Origin: Hyphomicrobiales bacterium
Lineage (GTDB): Bacteria > Pseudomonadota > Alphaproteobacteria > Rhizobiales > Aestuariivirgaceae
DNA: 21,824 nt
NCBI GenBank assembly: GCA_027067085.1
Contig: JAMOMM010000545.1
Location: forward strand, 1 to 21,824
Reading direction: 5' to 3'
How positions within the stretch are numbered: position 1 is the first letter of the stretch; every line of letters begins with the position of its first letter. The notes below the pieces were generated by a model. That model was not told the origin of the DNA. It saw only the letters and a program-made list of their open reading frames with translations, and did not search any database. Below, one piece after another: positions 14,764 through 21,824 of the stretch. The translations under genes and the position numbers were made by a program.

Positions 14764-16668
14764 ATGAATTCTGGCAAAGGCGACTTATTGCGGGTCCAAG
14801 ACCTGCGTATTACCTTTCAATTGCAGTCTGGGCCTTTAGAGGTTGTTAAAGGCATAAGCTTTCGGATTAAGCCTGGCACAACTGTTGCTGTGGTTGGCGA
14901 GTCTGGATCGGGAAAGTCTGTAATGGCGCAAGCCACCATGGGCATTTTGCCTAAGGTCGGCAGCATTTCTGGCGGGGAAATCTTATTTGATGACCCCGAT
15001 ACTGATGACGGCCCCATCGATATTTCAAAACTTGATCGTGACGGCAACGACATGCGCGCCATTCGTGGTGGACGCATTGCAATGATCTTCCAAGAGCCAA
15101 TGACCTCACTGTCATCACTGCACACCATCGGCAACCAGATTGAAGAAGCTTTGGTGCTTCATCAAGATGTAGAAAAATCTGACAGACGCGCAAAAACCGA
15201 AGAAATGCTTGATCTTGTTGGTTTCCCAAATCCAACTCGTGCTTATGATATGTATCCGTTCGAGTTGTCGGGTGGTTTGCGCCAACGTGCGATGATCGCC
15301 ATGGCGCTTATTTGTCGTCCAGCATTGTTGATTGCCGATGAACCGACAACGGCGCTAGATGTTACCATCCAAGCTCAAATTTTAAAATTGCTGAAAGACT
15401 TGCAAGAAAAACTGGGCATGGCGATTTTGCTCATCACCCATGATCTTGGCGTGGTCGCCAACATGGCCGATGAGGTTGTTGTTGTTTATCATGGCAAAGT
15501 CATGGAAGCGGGCACGGTTGAAGATGTTTTTAACCACCCCAAGCACCCTTATTTAAAGGCTTTAATGACGGCGGTTCCCCACTTCAATATGGAAGATGGC
15601 GATCGCCTAAAATCACTACGCGATGTAAATGTCAACGCTGTGGAATTATTAGGTGGTGGAACAGAGCACGCAGAATTTGAGCCGTCAGAAAAACCGCTGT
15701 TGATGGTCAATAACCTTTGCAAAACGTTCATCACTCGAAAGGGAAGTTTCTTTTTCTCTAAGGGCGATGAAGAGAGCGTTAAAGCGGTTGATGATGTCAG
15801 CTTCATGATTAAACGCGGTGAGTGCTTTGGGTTGGTTGGTGAAAGTGGCTGTGGAAAAACCACAGTATCTAAATTGTTGATGCGTGCAGTCACGGCCGAT
15901 TCTGGCGACATCATCTTTAATGGGGCAGGCGGGCAAGTAGATGTCCGCAATATTCAAGGCGATGATCTCAAACGGTTTCGCCGTAGCATTCAAATGGTAT
16001 TTCAAGACCCGTTCTCGTCGCTTTCACCACGTATGACGGTTGCTAACCTGCTCAAAGAACCGTTGGAAATTCACAATATTGGCAATGATAAATCGCGGAC
16101 CGATACGGTAAAGAAATTGTTAGAGGTTGTTGGTTTGGATCCACGGTTTATGAGCCGTTATCCTCACAGTTTTTCTGGCGGCCAACGCCAACGGATTGGC
16201 ATTGCGCGCGCTTTAGCCTTAAACCCAGAACTGTTGGTTTGTGATGAACCCGTATCGGCTCTTGATGTTTCTGTTCAAGCCCAAGTGTTAAACTTGTTAA
16301 AAGATTTGCAGCAGCAACTGGGGCTGACGTATTTGTTCATTTCACACAATCTGGCTGTTGTGGATTATATGGCAGACCGTATTGCAGTCATGTGCAAAGG
16401 CCGTATTGTTGAAACCGCGCCGCGCAAAGCTTTGTTTGAAGACCCTATTCATTCCTATACGCGCTCGCTTTTAGCTGCCGTGCCATTTCCAGATTTATCC
16501 AAGCCATTGGATTTGACTAACCTTCAATTGGACGGGGCATCGGACATCGAAAGTTGGAAGCCACAATTTAGGCCTGACGATAATGACGGCCTTACCCATA
16601 TTGAAGTTGCCCCTGAGCATTATGTTTTAGCTCGTTCAGACTTTGATGTGCAGGAGTTAGGCAAATGA
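14764..16668 (+). CDS. ABC importer ATPase, two fused nucleotide-binding domains (Dpp/Opp/Yej type)
   Basis: This 634-residue protein carries both ATPase units of a peptide/oligosaccharide-type importer, like YejF or GsiA. The first domain has Walker A GESGSGKS (45-52), Q-loop Gln110, signature LSGGLRQR (168-175) and Walker B LLIADEP (188-194). The second has Walker A GESGCGKT (359-366), Q-loop Gln414, signature FSGGQRQR (470-477), Walker B LLVCDEP (490-496) and switch His528. Both ATP sites look complete. Each domain ends with the HPYLKALM / HSYTRSLL segment typical of the oligopeptide group. GAGGGA lies 11 bases before the ATG. The 3' end overlaps the binding-protein gene by ATGA. It is the first gene of a four-gene operon, an unusual order since the binding protein often comes first. 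Confidence 0.95.
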   Translation: MNSGKGDLLRVQDLRITFQLQSGPLEVVKGISFRIKPGTTVAVVGESGSGKSVMAQATMGILPKVGSISGGEILFDDPDTDDGPIDISKLDRDGNDMRAIRGGRIAMIFQEPMTSLSSLHTIGNQIEEALVLHQDVEKSDRRAKTEEMLDLVGFPNPTRAYDMYPFELSGGLRQRAMIAMALICRPALLIADEPTTALDVTIQAQILKLLKDLQEKLGMAILLITHDLGVVANMADEVVVVYHGKVMEAGTVEDVFNHPKHPYLKALMTAVPHFNMEDGDRLKSLRDVNVNAVELLGGGTEHAEFEPSEKPLLMVNNLCKTFITRKGSFFFSKGDEESVKAVDDVSFMIKRGECFGLVGESGCGKTTVSKLLMRAVTADSGDIIFNGAGGQVDVRNIQGDDLKRFRRSIQMVFQDPFSSLSPRMTVANLLKEPLEIHNIGNDKSRTDTVKKLLEVVGLDPRFMSRYPHSFSGGQRQRIGIARALALNPELLVCDEPVSALDVSVQAQVLNLLKDLQQQLGLTYLFISHNLAVVDYMADRIAVMCKGRIVETAPRKALFEDPIHSYTRSLLAAVPFPDLSKPLDLTNLQLDGASDIESWKPQFRPDDNDGLTHIEVAPEHYVLARSDFDVQELGK

Positions 16669-18590
16669 GAGTTTTTAATAAAGTTCTGATAGCAGCTGCA
16701 ATGTTGGCTGCAATAGTTTCAACGCAGACCACCGTTTCCCAAGCTGCAGAATATACCGGGCCTCCATCTCTTTTGGATGAAGAGATGGCTGGAAAAATGC
16801 CTGGTGTTTCCGAGCGGTTGCCAAAGAACCCGCGGGTTGTCAATTTGAAAGCGATGGGGCGCAAGCCTGGTAAACATGGCGGCACCATGCGCATGTTGAT
16901 TGGCAAAATTAAAGACATCAAATTGATCCCGATTTATGGCTATGCGCGTTTGGTTGGCTATAACGAGAAATTTGAACTCAAGCCCGATATTCTTGAGAAA
17001 GTAGATGTGAAAGAGGGGCGGATTTTTACGTTCTATTTGCGTAAAGGTCATAAATGGTCAGATGGGCACCCGTTCACGTCAGAAGATTTCAGGTATGCTT
17101 GGAACGATATGCTGACAGACAAAAAGTTGGGCCGCAGTGGTTTGCGCCCCAACTTGCAAGTCGATGGCAAAGGCCCCGTGTTCGAAGTGATTGATGAAAC
17201 CACGGTTCGCTATACTTGGCACGCGCCTAATCCGCAATTTTTACCTGCATTGGCGGCACCCATTCCAATTTATTTGGCCATGCCAGCGCATTACCTCAAA
17301 CAGTTTCACAAAACCTATCAAACCAAAGAAAAATTAGCGAAATTACTCGTTAAAAACCGCGTGAAAAAGTGGTACAAATTACACAAACGCATGGCGCGAG
17401 AGAAAAAGGCCTCTAACCCAGATTTGCCAACGCTTTCACCATGGGTAAACACCACGCCGCTGCCTGCCGATTTATTTGTCTTTGAGCGCAACGCTTATTT
17501 TCACCGTGTCGATGAAAATGGCAATCAACTGCCTTATTTTGATCGCATAACCATGTCGGTTGGTACAGGTTCCCTGATCCCAGCGAAAGTCGGCGCGGGT
17601 GATGCTGATTTGCAGGCTCGAAACTTGAATTTCGTTGATTATACTCACCTTAAATCGAGTGAAAAACGCAGCAAATATAAAGTGTTATTGTGGAAGTCTG
17701 GCAAGGGTTCTGCGGTGACGTTGCTACCAAACCTAAATGTTAAGGACCCGTTGTGGCGCAAAACCTTGCGTGATGTTCGTTTTCGTCGCGCCCTATCGAT
17801 GGGCATTGATCGCCACGAGATCAATCAAATTATGTTTTATGGCTTAGCCCGTGAGAGCGGTGATTCCATGTTGCCGCAAAGTCCGCTGTATAAAGAAAAG
17901 TATCAAAAGGCATGGGCAGAGCACGACACCAAACAAGCAAACCTTTTCTTAGATGAAATGGGTTTAATCAAGCGTGACGAAGATGGCTACCGACTATTTC
18001 CCAATGGCAACCGCGTTGAGATTATTGTTGAGACTGCTGGAGAAAGCACACTTCAGTCAGATATTTTAGAACTTATCCAAGACCAGTGGCATGCCATTGG
18101 CGTGAAGCTTATCATTCGCGGATCGCAGCGCGATGTGATGCGCCGCAGAGCTATTTCAGGCCTTGCCGTTATGACAATTTGGAACGGCCTTGATAACGCT
18201 GTTGCTTCACCGCAAATGTCGCCAAGTGAATTGGTCCCGTCATCGCAATCAGATTTGCAATGGCCGCAGTGGGGCATGTATGTATCATCAAAAGGCGAAA
18301 AAGGCGAAAAGCCTGACCTTGCCCCCGTTGTTGAAATGCTAAAATCGGCCAAACGGTGGAGCAAAGCTGCAACGACCCAAGAAAAGACCAAAGCTTGGCA
18401 AGAGATTTTAGAAATCTATAGCGACAATGTTTTTTCCATCGGCATCGTTAATGGCGCGCTGCAACCTGTTGTGGTGAAAAATAATATTGTTAATGTACCT
18501 AAAGAAGCAATTTACGCATATTCGCCCACGGCGTATTTTGGCGTTTATATGCCAGACACCTTTTGGCAATCAAAGCCGTTGACCAAGTAG
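16665..18590 (+). CDS. Periplasmic substrate-binding protein, family 5 (peptide/oligosaccharide type)
   Basis: This is a 641-residue extracellular solute-binding protein (SBP_bac_5, cluster C). A Sec signal peptide is clear: positive MRVFNK, hydrophobic core to about residue 22, and cleavage probably after SQA near residue 27. Family landmarks are KPGKHGGTMRM, FYLRKGHKWSDGHPFTSEDFRYAWND, and DVRFRRALSMGIDRHEINQIMFYGLA. A lysine/arginine-rich stretch at about 222-256 lies between the PAHYLKQFH and SPWVNTTPLP segments. Proteins of this family bind peptides, oligosaccharides, opines or metal complexes, so the substrate is open; the flanking glycan genes favour an oligosaccharide or muropeptide. 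The gene overlaps the ATPase gene by 4 bases and is 15 bases before the first permease. Confidence 0.93.
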   Translation: MRVFNKVLIAAAMLAAIVSTQTTVSQAAEYTGPPSLLDEEMAGKMPGVSERLPKNPRVVNLKAMGRKPGKHGGTMRMLIGKIKDIKLIPIYGYARLVGYNEKFELKPDILEKVDVKEGRIFTFYLRKGHKWSDGHPFTSEDFRYAWNDMLTDKKLGRSGLRPNLQVDGKGPVFEVIDETTVRYTWHAPNPQFLPALAAPIPIYLAMPAHYLKQFHKTYQTKEKLAKLLVKNRVKKWYKLHKRMAREKKASNPDLPTLSPWVNTTPLPADLFVFERNAYFHRVDENGNQLPYFDRITMSVGTGSLIPAKVGAGDADLQARNLNFVDYTHLKSSEKRSKYKVLLWKSGKGSAVTLLPNLNVKDPLWRKTLRDVRFRRALSMGIDRHEINQIMFYGLARESGDSMLPQSPLYKEKYQKAWAEHDTKQANLFLDEMGLIKRDEDGYRLFPNGNRVEIIVETAGESTLQSDILELIQDQWHAIGVKLIIRGSQRDVMRRRAISGLAVMTIWNGLDNAVASPQMSPSELVPSSQSDLQWPQWGMYVSSKGEKGEKPDLAPVVEMLKSAKRWSKAATTQEKTKAWQEILEIYSDNVFSIGIVNGALQPVVVKNNIVNVPKEAIYAYSPTAYFGVYMPDTFWQSKPLTK

Positions 18591-18605
18591 GGAAAGGAAA
18601 AGAAA

Positions 18606-19604
18606 ATGTTTGCATATATAATTCGCCGCATCCTGATTATGATCCCAACCTTGGTTATGATCTCAGTGCTTATCTTCACCATTATGGAATGGCCGCCAGG
18701 TAATTATTTCGACACCTACATCGCCGAACTTGAAGCCCAGGGTGAAGCTGCTGACTTGCAAGAAATTGAAGAGTTACGCAAAGAGCACGGCTTTGACAAG
18801 CCTCCAATCGGGCGTTATTTCCATTGGGCCTTTGGCTTGCTACAAGGTGATATGGGTTACTCATTTGAGTATGAATTACCCGTAAACGAGGTGGTTGGCT
18901 CACGCATGTGGCTCACCTTATTGGTTTCGTTTGTATCGATATTTTTCACATGGATATTTGCGTTTCCAATCGGCATTTATTCAGCAACCCATCAATATAG
19001 CTGGGGCGATTACGGCTTAACCTTTGTTGGTTTATTGGGGTTAGCAACGCCCAACTTTTTGCTAGCTTTGATCTTTATGTATTTTGCCAATATCTGGTTT
19101 GGGGTTTCGATCGGCGGGCTTATGGACCCCGAATTTAAAAATCAAGCGATGAGCTGGGCAAAGTTCGTATCCATTCTTGAGCATTTGTGGATCCCTGTGA
19201 TTATCATCGGTACGGCTGGCACCGCTGGCATGATCCGCCGTTTGCGCGCAAACTTGTTGGATGAATTGCAAAAGCAGTATGTCACAACGGCAAAAGCCAA
19301 AGGCCTGCACCCGTTCAAAGCCTTGACGAAATATCCGCTGCGCATGTCATTAAACTTTTTCATTTCTGACATTGGCTCCTTATTACCCGCAATGATTTCT
19401 GGGGCGGAAGTTACAGCGATTGTGTTATCTCTTGAAACCACAGGACCGTTGCTTATCCGAGCGCTTAAAGCTCAGGATATGTATTTAGCAGGATCATTCT
19501 TAATGGTGCTTGCAAGCTTTACCGTCCTTGGCGTGTTGATTTCAGACATCGCTTTAGCTTTGCTAGATCCGCGCATTAGGCTGCAAGGGGGGAGCACAAA
19601 ATGA
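18606..19604 (+). CDS. ABC importer permease, DppB/YejB type
   Basis: This is a 332-residue inner-membrane permease with the N-terminal helix FAYIIRRILIMIPTLVMISVLIF, a charged periplasmic segment (about 33-80) and five further helices, as usual for the DppB/YejB family. The ATPase-contacting EAA loop is at about 210-235 (RRLRANLLDELQKQYVTTAKAKGL). The chain ends with the family motif ALLDPRIRLQ. It is the first of two permeases, preceded by a good GGAAAGGAAA ribosome binding site, and overlaps the second by ATGA, so the subunits should be made in equal amounts. Confidence 0.95.
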   Translation: MFAYIIRRILIMIPTLVMISVLIFTIMEWPPGNYFDTYIAELEAQGEAADLQEIEELRKEHGFDKPPIGRYFHWAFGLLQGDMGYSFEYELPVNEVVGSRMWLTLLVSFVSIFFTWIFAFPIGIYSATHQYSWGDYGLTFVGLLGLATPNFLLALIFMYFANIWFGVSIGGLMDPEFKNQAMSWAKFVSILEHLWIPVIIIGTAGTAGMIRRLRANLLDELQKQYVTTAKAKGLHPFKALTKYPLRMSLNFFISDIGSLLPAMISGAEVTAIVLSLETTGPLLIRALKAQDMYLAGSFLMVLASFTVLGVLISDIALALLDPRIRLQGGSTK

Positions 19605-20782
19605 CAACTTCCCAACAAATTCCGGCACCCGGCGCTGAGATGGAACACTATGTTCGCGGTGGCGAGTTTGACCCCAAGTCCGTTGAAAAACTAACCCCAG
19701 AACAAGAAAAAGTATATTTAGCCTCGCAACTCAGGTTGATGTGGTGGAAATTTAAAAAGCACAAATTAGCGGTTTGGTCAGGTGTTTTTTTATTGCTGCT
19801 TTACGGTTCAATTTTAATCAGCGAATTTCTTGCCCCTTATGGTTTGAATAATCGCCACGTCGATTTTATTCATGCACCGGCTCAATCGATTCACTTGTTT
19901 CATGACGGGGAGTTTGTTGGCCCGTTCGTGTATGGCATGAGCTACAAACTGAATATGGAAAACCTAAAGCGTGAGTACACCGTTAATAAAACTCAGGTTC
20001 AAAAGCTAAGGTTTTTTTGCCGTGGTGAAAGCTATCGTTTCTGGGGTATTTGGAAGAATAATTTACATCTAGTATGCCCTGCCAAAAATGGTACGTTTTT
20101 CTTACATGGCACCGATAGGCTAGGGCGCGATGTTCTCTCGCGAATGATTTATGGCGCGCGTATTTCGCTGACCATTGGTTTGCTTGGTATTACTATTAGC
20201 TTCCTTCTTGGCATCTCAATCGGCGGCATTGCTGGCTATTATGGCGGCATGGCTGATATGTTCATTCAACGTATTATTGAGGTACTGCAGTCCATACCCT
20301 CGGTGCCATTGTGGTTGGCGCTCGCTGCCATCATGCCCGTGACGTGGTCACCGATTATTGTTTATTTTGGCATTACCATTATTTTGGGGTTGATTGATTG
20401 GACAGGCCTTGCCCGAGCTGTGCGCTCAAAATTGCTTGCCTTGCGTGAAGAGGATTATGTTTTAGCAGCCCAATTGATGGGCGCGCGACCAAGCAGGATT
20501 ATCGGCCGTCACTTAGTTCCAGGCTTTATGAGCCATTTGATCGCGACCGCAACGATTACCATACCAACGATGATTTTGGGTGAAACGGCTTTGAGCTTTT
20601 TAGGATTAGGCCTGCGTGCGCCAATTACAAGTTGGGGTGTATTGTTGACCGAAGCTCAAAACATCAATGCGGTTGCTTTGTATCCTTGGCTTCTTTTTCC
20701 AGTTGTTCCCGTTATCATGGTGATTTTGGCTTTTAATTTCCTTGGTGATGGCTTACGTGATGCCGCTGATCCCTACAAGTAG
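19601..20782 (+). CDS. ABC importer permease, DppC/YejE type
   Basis: This 393-residue permease pairs with the preceding one. It has a cytoplasmic N terminus of about 55 residues, a first helix (AVWSGVFLLLLYGSILISEF), a long periplasmic segment of about 100 residues before HGTDRLGRDVLSRMIYGARISL, then five helices. The long segment and an RHVDFIHAPAQ motif resemble YejE rather than the shorter DppC. The EAA loop is ARAVRSKLLALREEDYVLAAQLMGA at about 267-291, and the end is the family motif FLGDGLRDAADPYK. It closes the ABC operon. Confidence 0.95.
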   Translation: MTTSQQIPAPGAEMEHYVRGGEFDPKSVEKLTPEQEKVYLASQLRLMWWKFKKHKLAVWSGVFLLLLYGSILISEFLAPYGLNNRHVDFIHAPAQSIHLFHDGEFVGPFVYGMSYKLNMENLKREYTVNKTQVQKLRFFCRGESYRFWGIWKNNLHLVCPAKNGTFFLHGTDRLGRDVLSRMIYGARISLTIGLLGITISFLLGISIGGIAGYYGGMADMFIQRIIEVLQSIPSVPLWLALAAIMPVTWSPIIVYFGITIILGLIDWTGLARAVRSKLLALREEDYVLAAQLMGARPSRIIGRHLVPGFMSHLIATATITIPTMILGETALSFLGLGLRAPITSWGVLLTEAQNINAVALYPWLLFPVVPVIMVILAFNFLGDGLRDAADPYK

Positions 20783-20811
20783 AACAATAAAGCGAAGTCA
20801 ACGAAGTTTGT

Positions 20812-20864
20812 TGTATTCACACAGTGTTAACCCTCTTTTTTAACCCGTAAAAGTGTGCAATACA
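20812..20864 (+). repeat. Imperfect inverted repeat between the ABC operon and the next glycosyltransferase gene
   Basis: TGTATT-CACAC (20812-20822) pairs with GTGTG-C-AATACA (20853-20864), 11 pairs with one bulged C. The 30-base loop contains a second small inverted pair, GTTAA (20826-20830) and TTAAC (20840-20844). No T run follows, so it is not a standard Rho-independent terminator. It could be an mRNA end-stabilising or attenuating structure, or an operator for the downstream gene. Confidence 0.4.
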
Positions 20865-20902
20865 TGCAGCTAAAGTGATGAAGAATACAGGAAGGTCCGT
20901 TG

Positions 20903-21824
20903 ATGCGGCGTAACAATCTACGCATATTGATGTACAGCCATGACACATTTGGTCTTGGCCATCTTCGCCGCTGCCGCGCGATTGCCCATTCTTTGGTCGA
21001 TCAAATGTCTGGCTTGCATGTTTTGATTATTTCAGGCTCGCCAATTGCGGGCGCGTTTGACTTTCGCGTACGGGTGGACTTTGTCAAAATTCCATCAGTA
21101 ATAAAATTGCATTCAGGTGAATACAAATCGATGAGCGATCACATCGACCTTGAAGAAACCCTTGAAATGCGCGCTACAATGATCCGTGATACGGCGCGAT
21201 CCTTCAAGCCAGATATAATGATCGTTGATAAAGAGCCGATGGGCTTGCACAACGAAGTCGAAGAAACGTTGCGCGAACTAAAAACAGCTGGTTGCGACTT
21301 AGTATTGGGAATGCGTGATGTCATGGATTCCGCACGGCTATTGCAGCAAGAATGGCAACCTAAAAATATGGTTGAGAAAATCGATGAGCTGTACGATCAC
21401 ATATGGGTTTACGGCCCTGAAAGTTTTTGGAATCCGTTAGTCGGCATTGATATTCCCAAAACAATGCAAGACAGAATTAAATTCACGGGTTTTTTGGAAA
21501 GAAACGAACCATCATCAACCTATCGCCATCAACCCATTCAAGACGATTTTATTTTGGTGACTACGGGCGGTGGCGGTGATGGTGCGGCACTTCTCAAACA
21601 TGCATTAGCTGCCTATGAAAAAGACTCAACTATTCCTTATGATGCCGTAATGGTTTTAGGGCCGTTTATGCCAGCAGCTGACAGGGACGAAATTTTTGAA
21701 CGCGCCGAAAAGACGGGGCGGGTTACCGTCATTGAATTTGATGCATTGCTTGAAAAGTTGATTGTTGATGCTGTCGCCGTGGTGGGAATGTGCGGCTACA
21801 ATACGTTTTGTGAGTATATGTCGT
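20903..21824 (+). CDS. Predicted glycosyltransferase, COG4671/MurG-like (partial, 3' end outside window)
   Basis: The frame opens at ATG 20903, 8-9 bases after a GGAAGG ribosome binding site, and stays open for 307 codons to the right edge. The start MRRNNLRILMYSHDTFGLGHLRRCRAIA contains the GLGHLRR acceptor-side loop of GT-B transferases of the predicted glycosyltransferase group COG4671, related to MurG (GT28). A second Rossmann half begins near FILVTTGGGGDGAALLKHAL, and the last visible part, VVGMCGYNTFCEYMS, matches the donor-binding region where MurG-like enzymes recognise UDP-sugars. The C terminus is missing. It is co-directional with the ABC operon, 120 bases downstream of it, and may belong functionally with the GT4 and deacetylase-like genes at 12.7-14.6 kb. 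Confidence 0.88.
   Translation, partial: MRRNNLRILMYSHDTFGLGHLRRCRAIAHSLVDQMSGLHVLIISGSPIAGAFDFRVRVDFVKIPSVIKLHSGEYKSMSDHIDLEETLEMRATMIRDTARSFKPDIMIVDKEPMGLHNEVEETLRELKTAGCDLVLGMRDVMDSARLLQQEWQPKNMVEKIDELYDHIWVYGPESFWNPLVGIDIPKTMQDRIKFTGFLERNEPSSTYRHQPIQDDFILVTTGGGGDGAALLKHALAAYEKDSTIPYDAVMVLGPFMPAADRDEIFERAEKTGRVTVIEFDALLEKLIVDAVAVVGMCGYNTFCEYMS

Noticed and set aside
20826..20844. GTTAA...TTAAC as a CtrA-type TTAA-N7-TTAA box
   Set aside because: The spacing between the TTAA halves is 9, not 7.

Overview
The window looks like chromosomal DNA from an alphaproteobacterium, most likely a marine or host-associated member of the Rhizobiales/Hyphomicrobiales with an AT-leaning genome. The support is the gene content: a Sinorhizobium-type phnWAY phosphonoacetate pathway, a DUF47-PiT (pap-pit) pair, a CyaC-type redox adenylate cyclase, ugd, and a Yej/Dpp-type ABC transporter beside glycosyltransferases. 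No mobile element, tRNA, rRNA or CRISPR was seen. The assignment to an order is inference.

Region 1 (1-6.2 kb). The window opens with the last 57 codons of an unidentified gene and its terminator. It is followed by a minus-strand run transcribed from about 6.1 kb: phnW, phnA, phnY, a DUF47/PhoU-like gene and a PiT phosphate transporter. A LysR-type regulator gene diverges from phnW. The enzymes convert 2-aminoethylphosphonate to phosphonoacetaldehyde (PhnW), then to phosphonoacetate (PhnY), then to acetate plus phosphate (PhnA). The two genes after phnY handle the phosphate released. The 124-bp phnW/lysR intergenic region has a plausible promoter and a T-N11-A LysR box at the expected distance. 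No Pho box was seen there, which suggests substrate-induced rather than phosphate-starvation control. A separate weak Pho-box-like site precedes the DUF47 gene.

Region 2 (7.1-12.7 kb), cyclic nucleotide signalling. The first gene fuses a six-helix, His-rich diheme-b-like membrane anchor, a [2Fe-2S] ferredoxin domain and a class III cyclase, as in S. meliloti CyaC. After a convergent ugd (UDP-glucose dehydrogenase) comes a two-gene plus-strand unit: an MBL-fold metallohydrolase and a second six-helix membrane cyclase. In the second cyclase the usual transition-state Arg is Lys. A 9-codon open frame with the better Shine-Dalgarno abuts the MBL start codon in frame.

Region 3 (12.7 kb to the end), envelope or polysaccharide functions. 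On the minus strand are a GT4 glycosyltransferase and a polysaccharide-deacetylase-like protein with overlapping ends. Divergent from them is a four-gene ABC importer operon (fused double ATPase, family 5 binding protein, two permeases) with ATGA overlaps. It is followed by an inverted repeat and the start of a COG4671-type glycosyltransferase that runs off the right edge. The layout suggests glycan assembly or modification coupled to uptake of an oligosaccharide or peptide, but the substrate cannot be read from the sequence.

The most notable points are the phosphonate-to-phosphate-transporter gene run, the redox-sensing cyclase next to a second, variant-active-site cyclase with an MBL hydrolase, and the leader-like frame before the MBL gene. 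Most families here are known; none of this is claimed as a proven new system.
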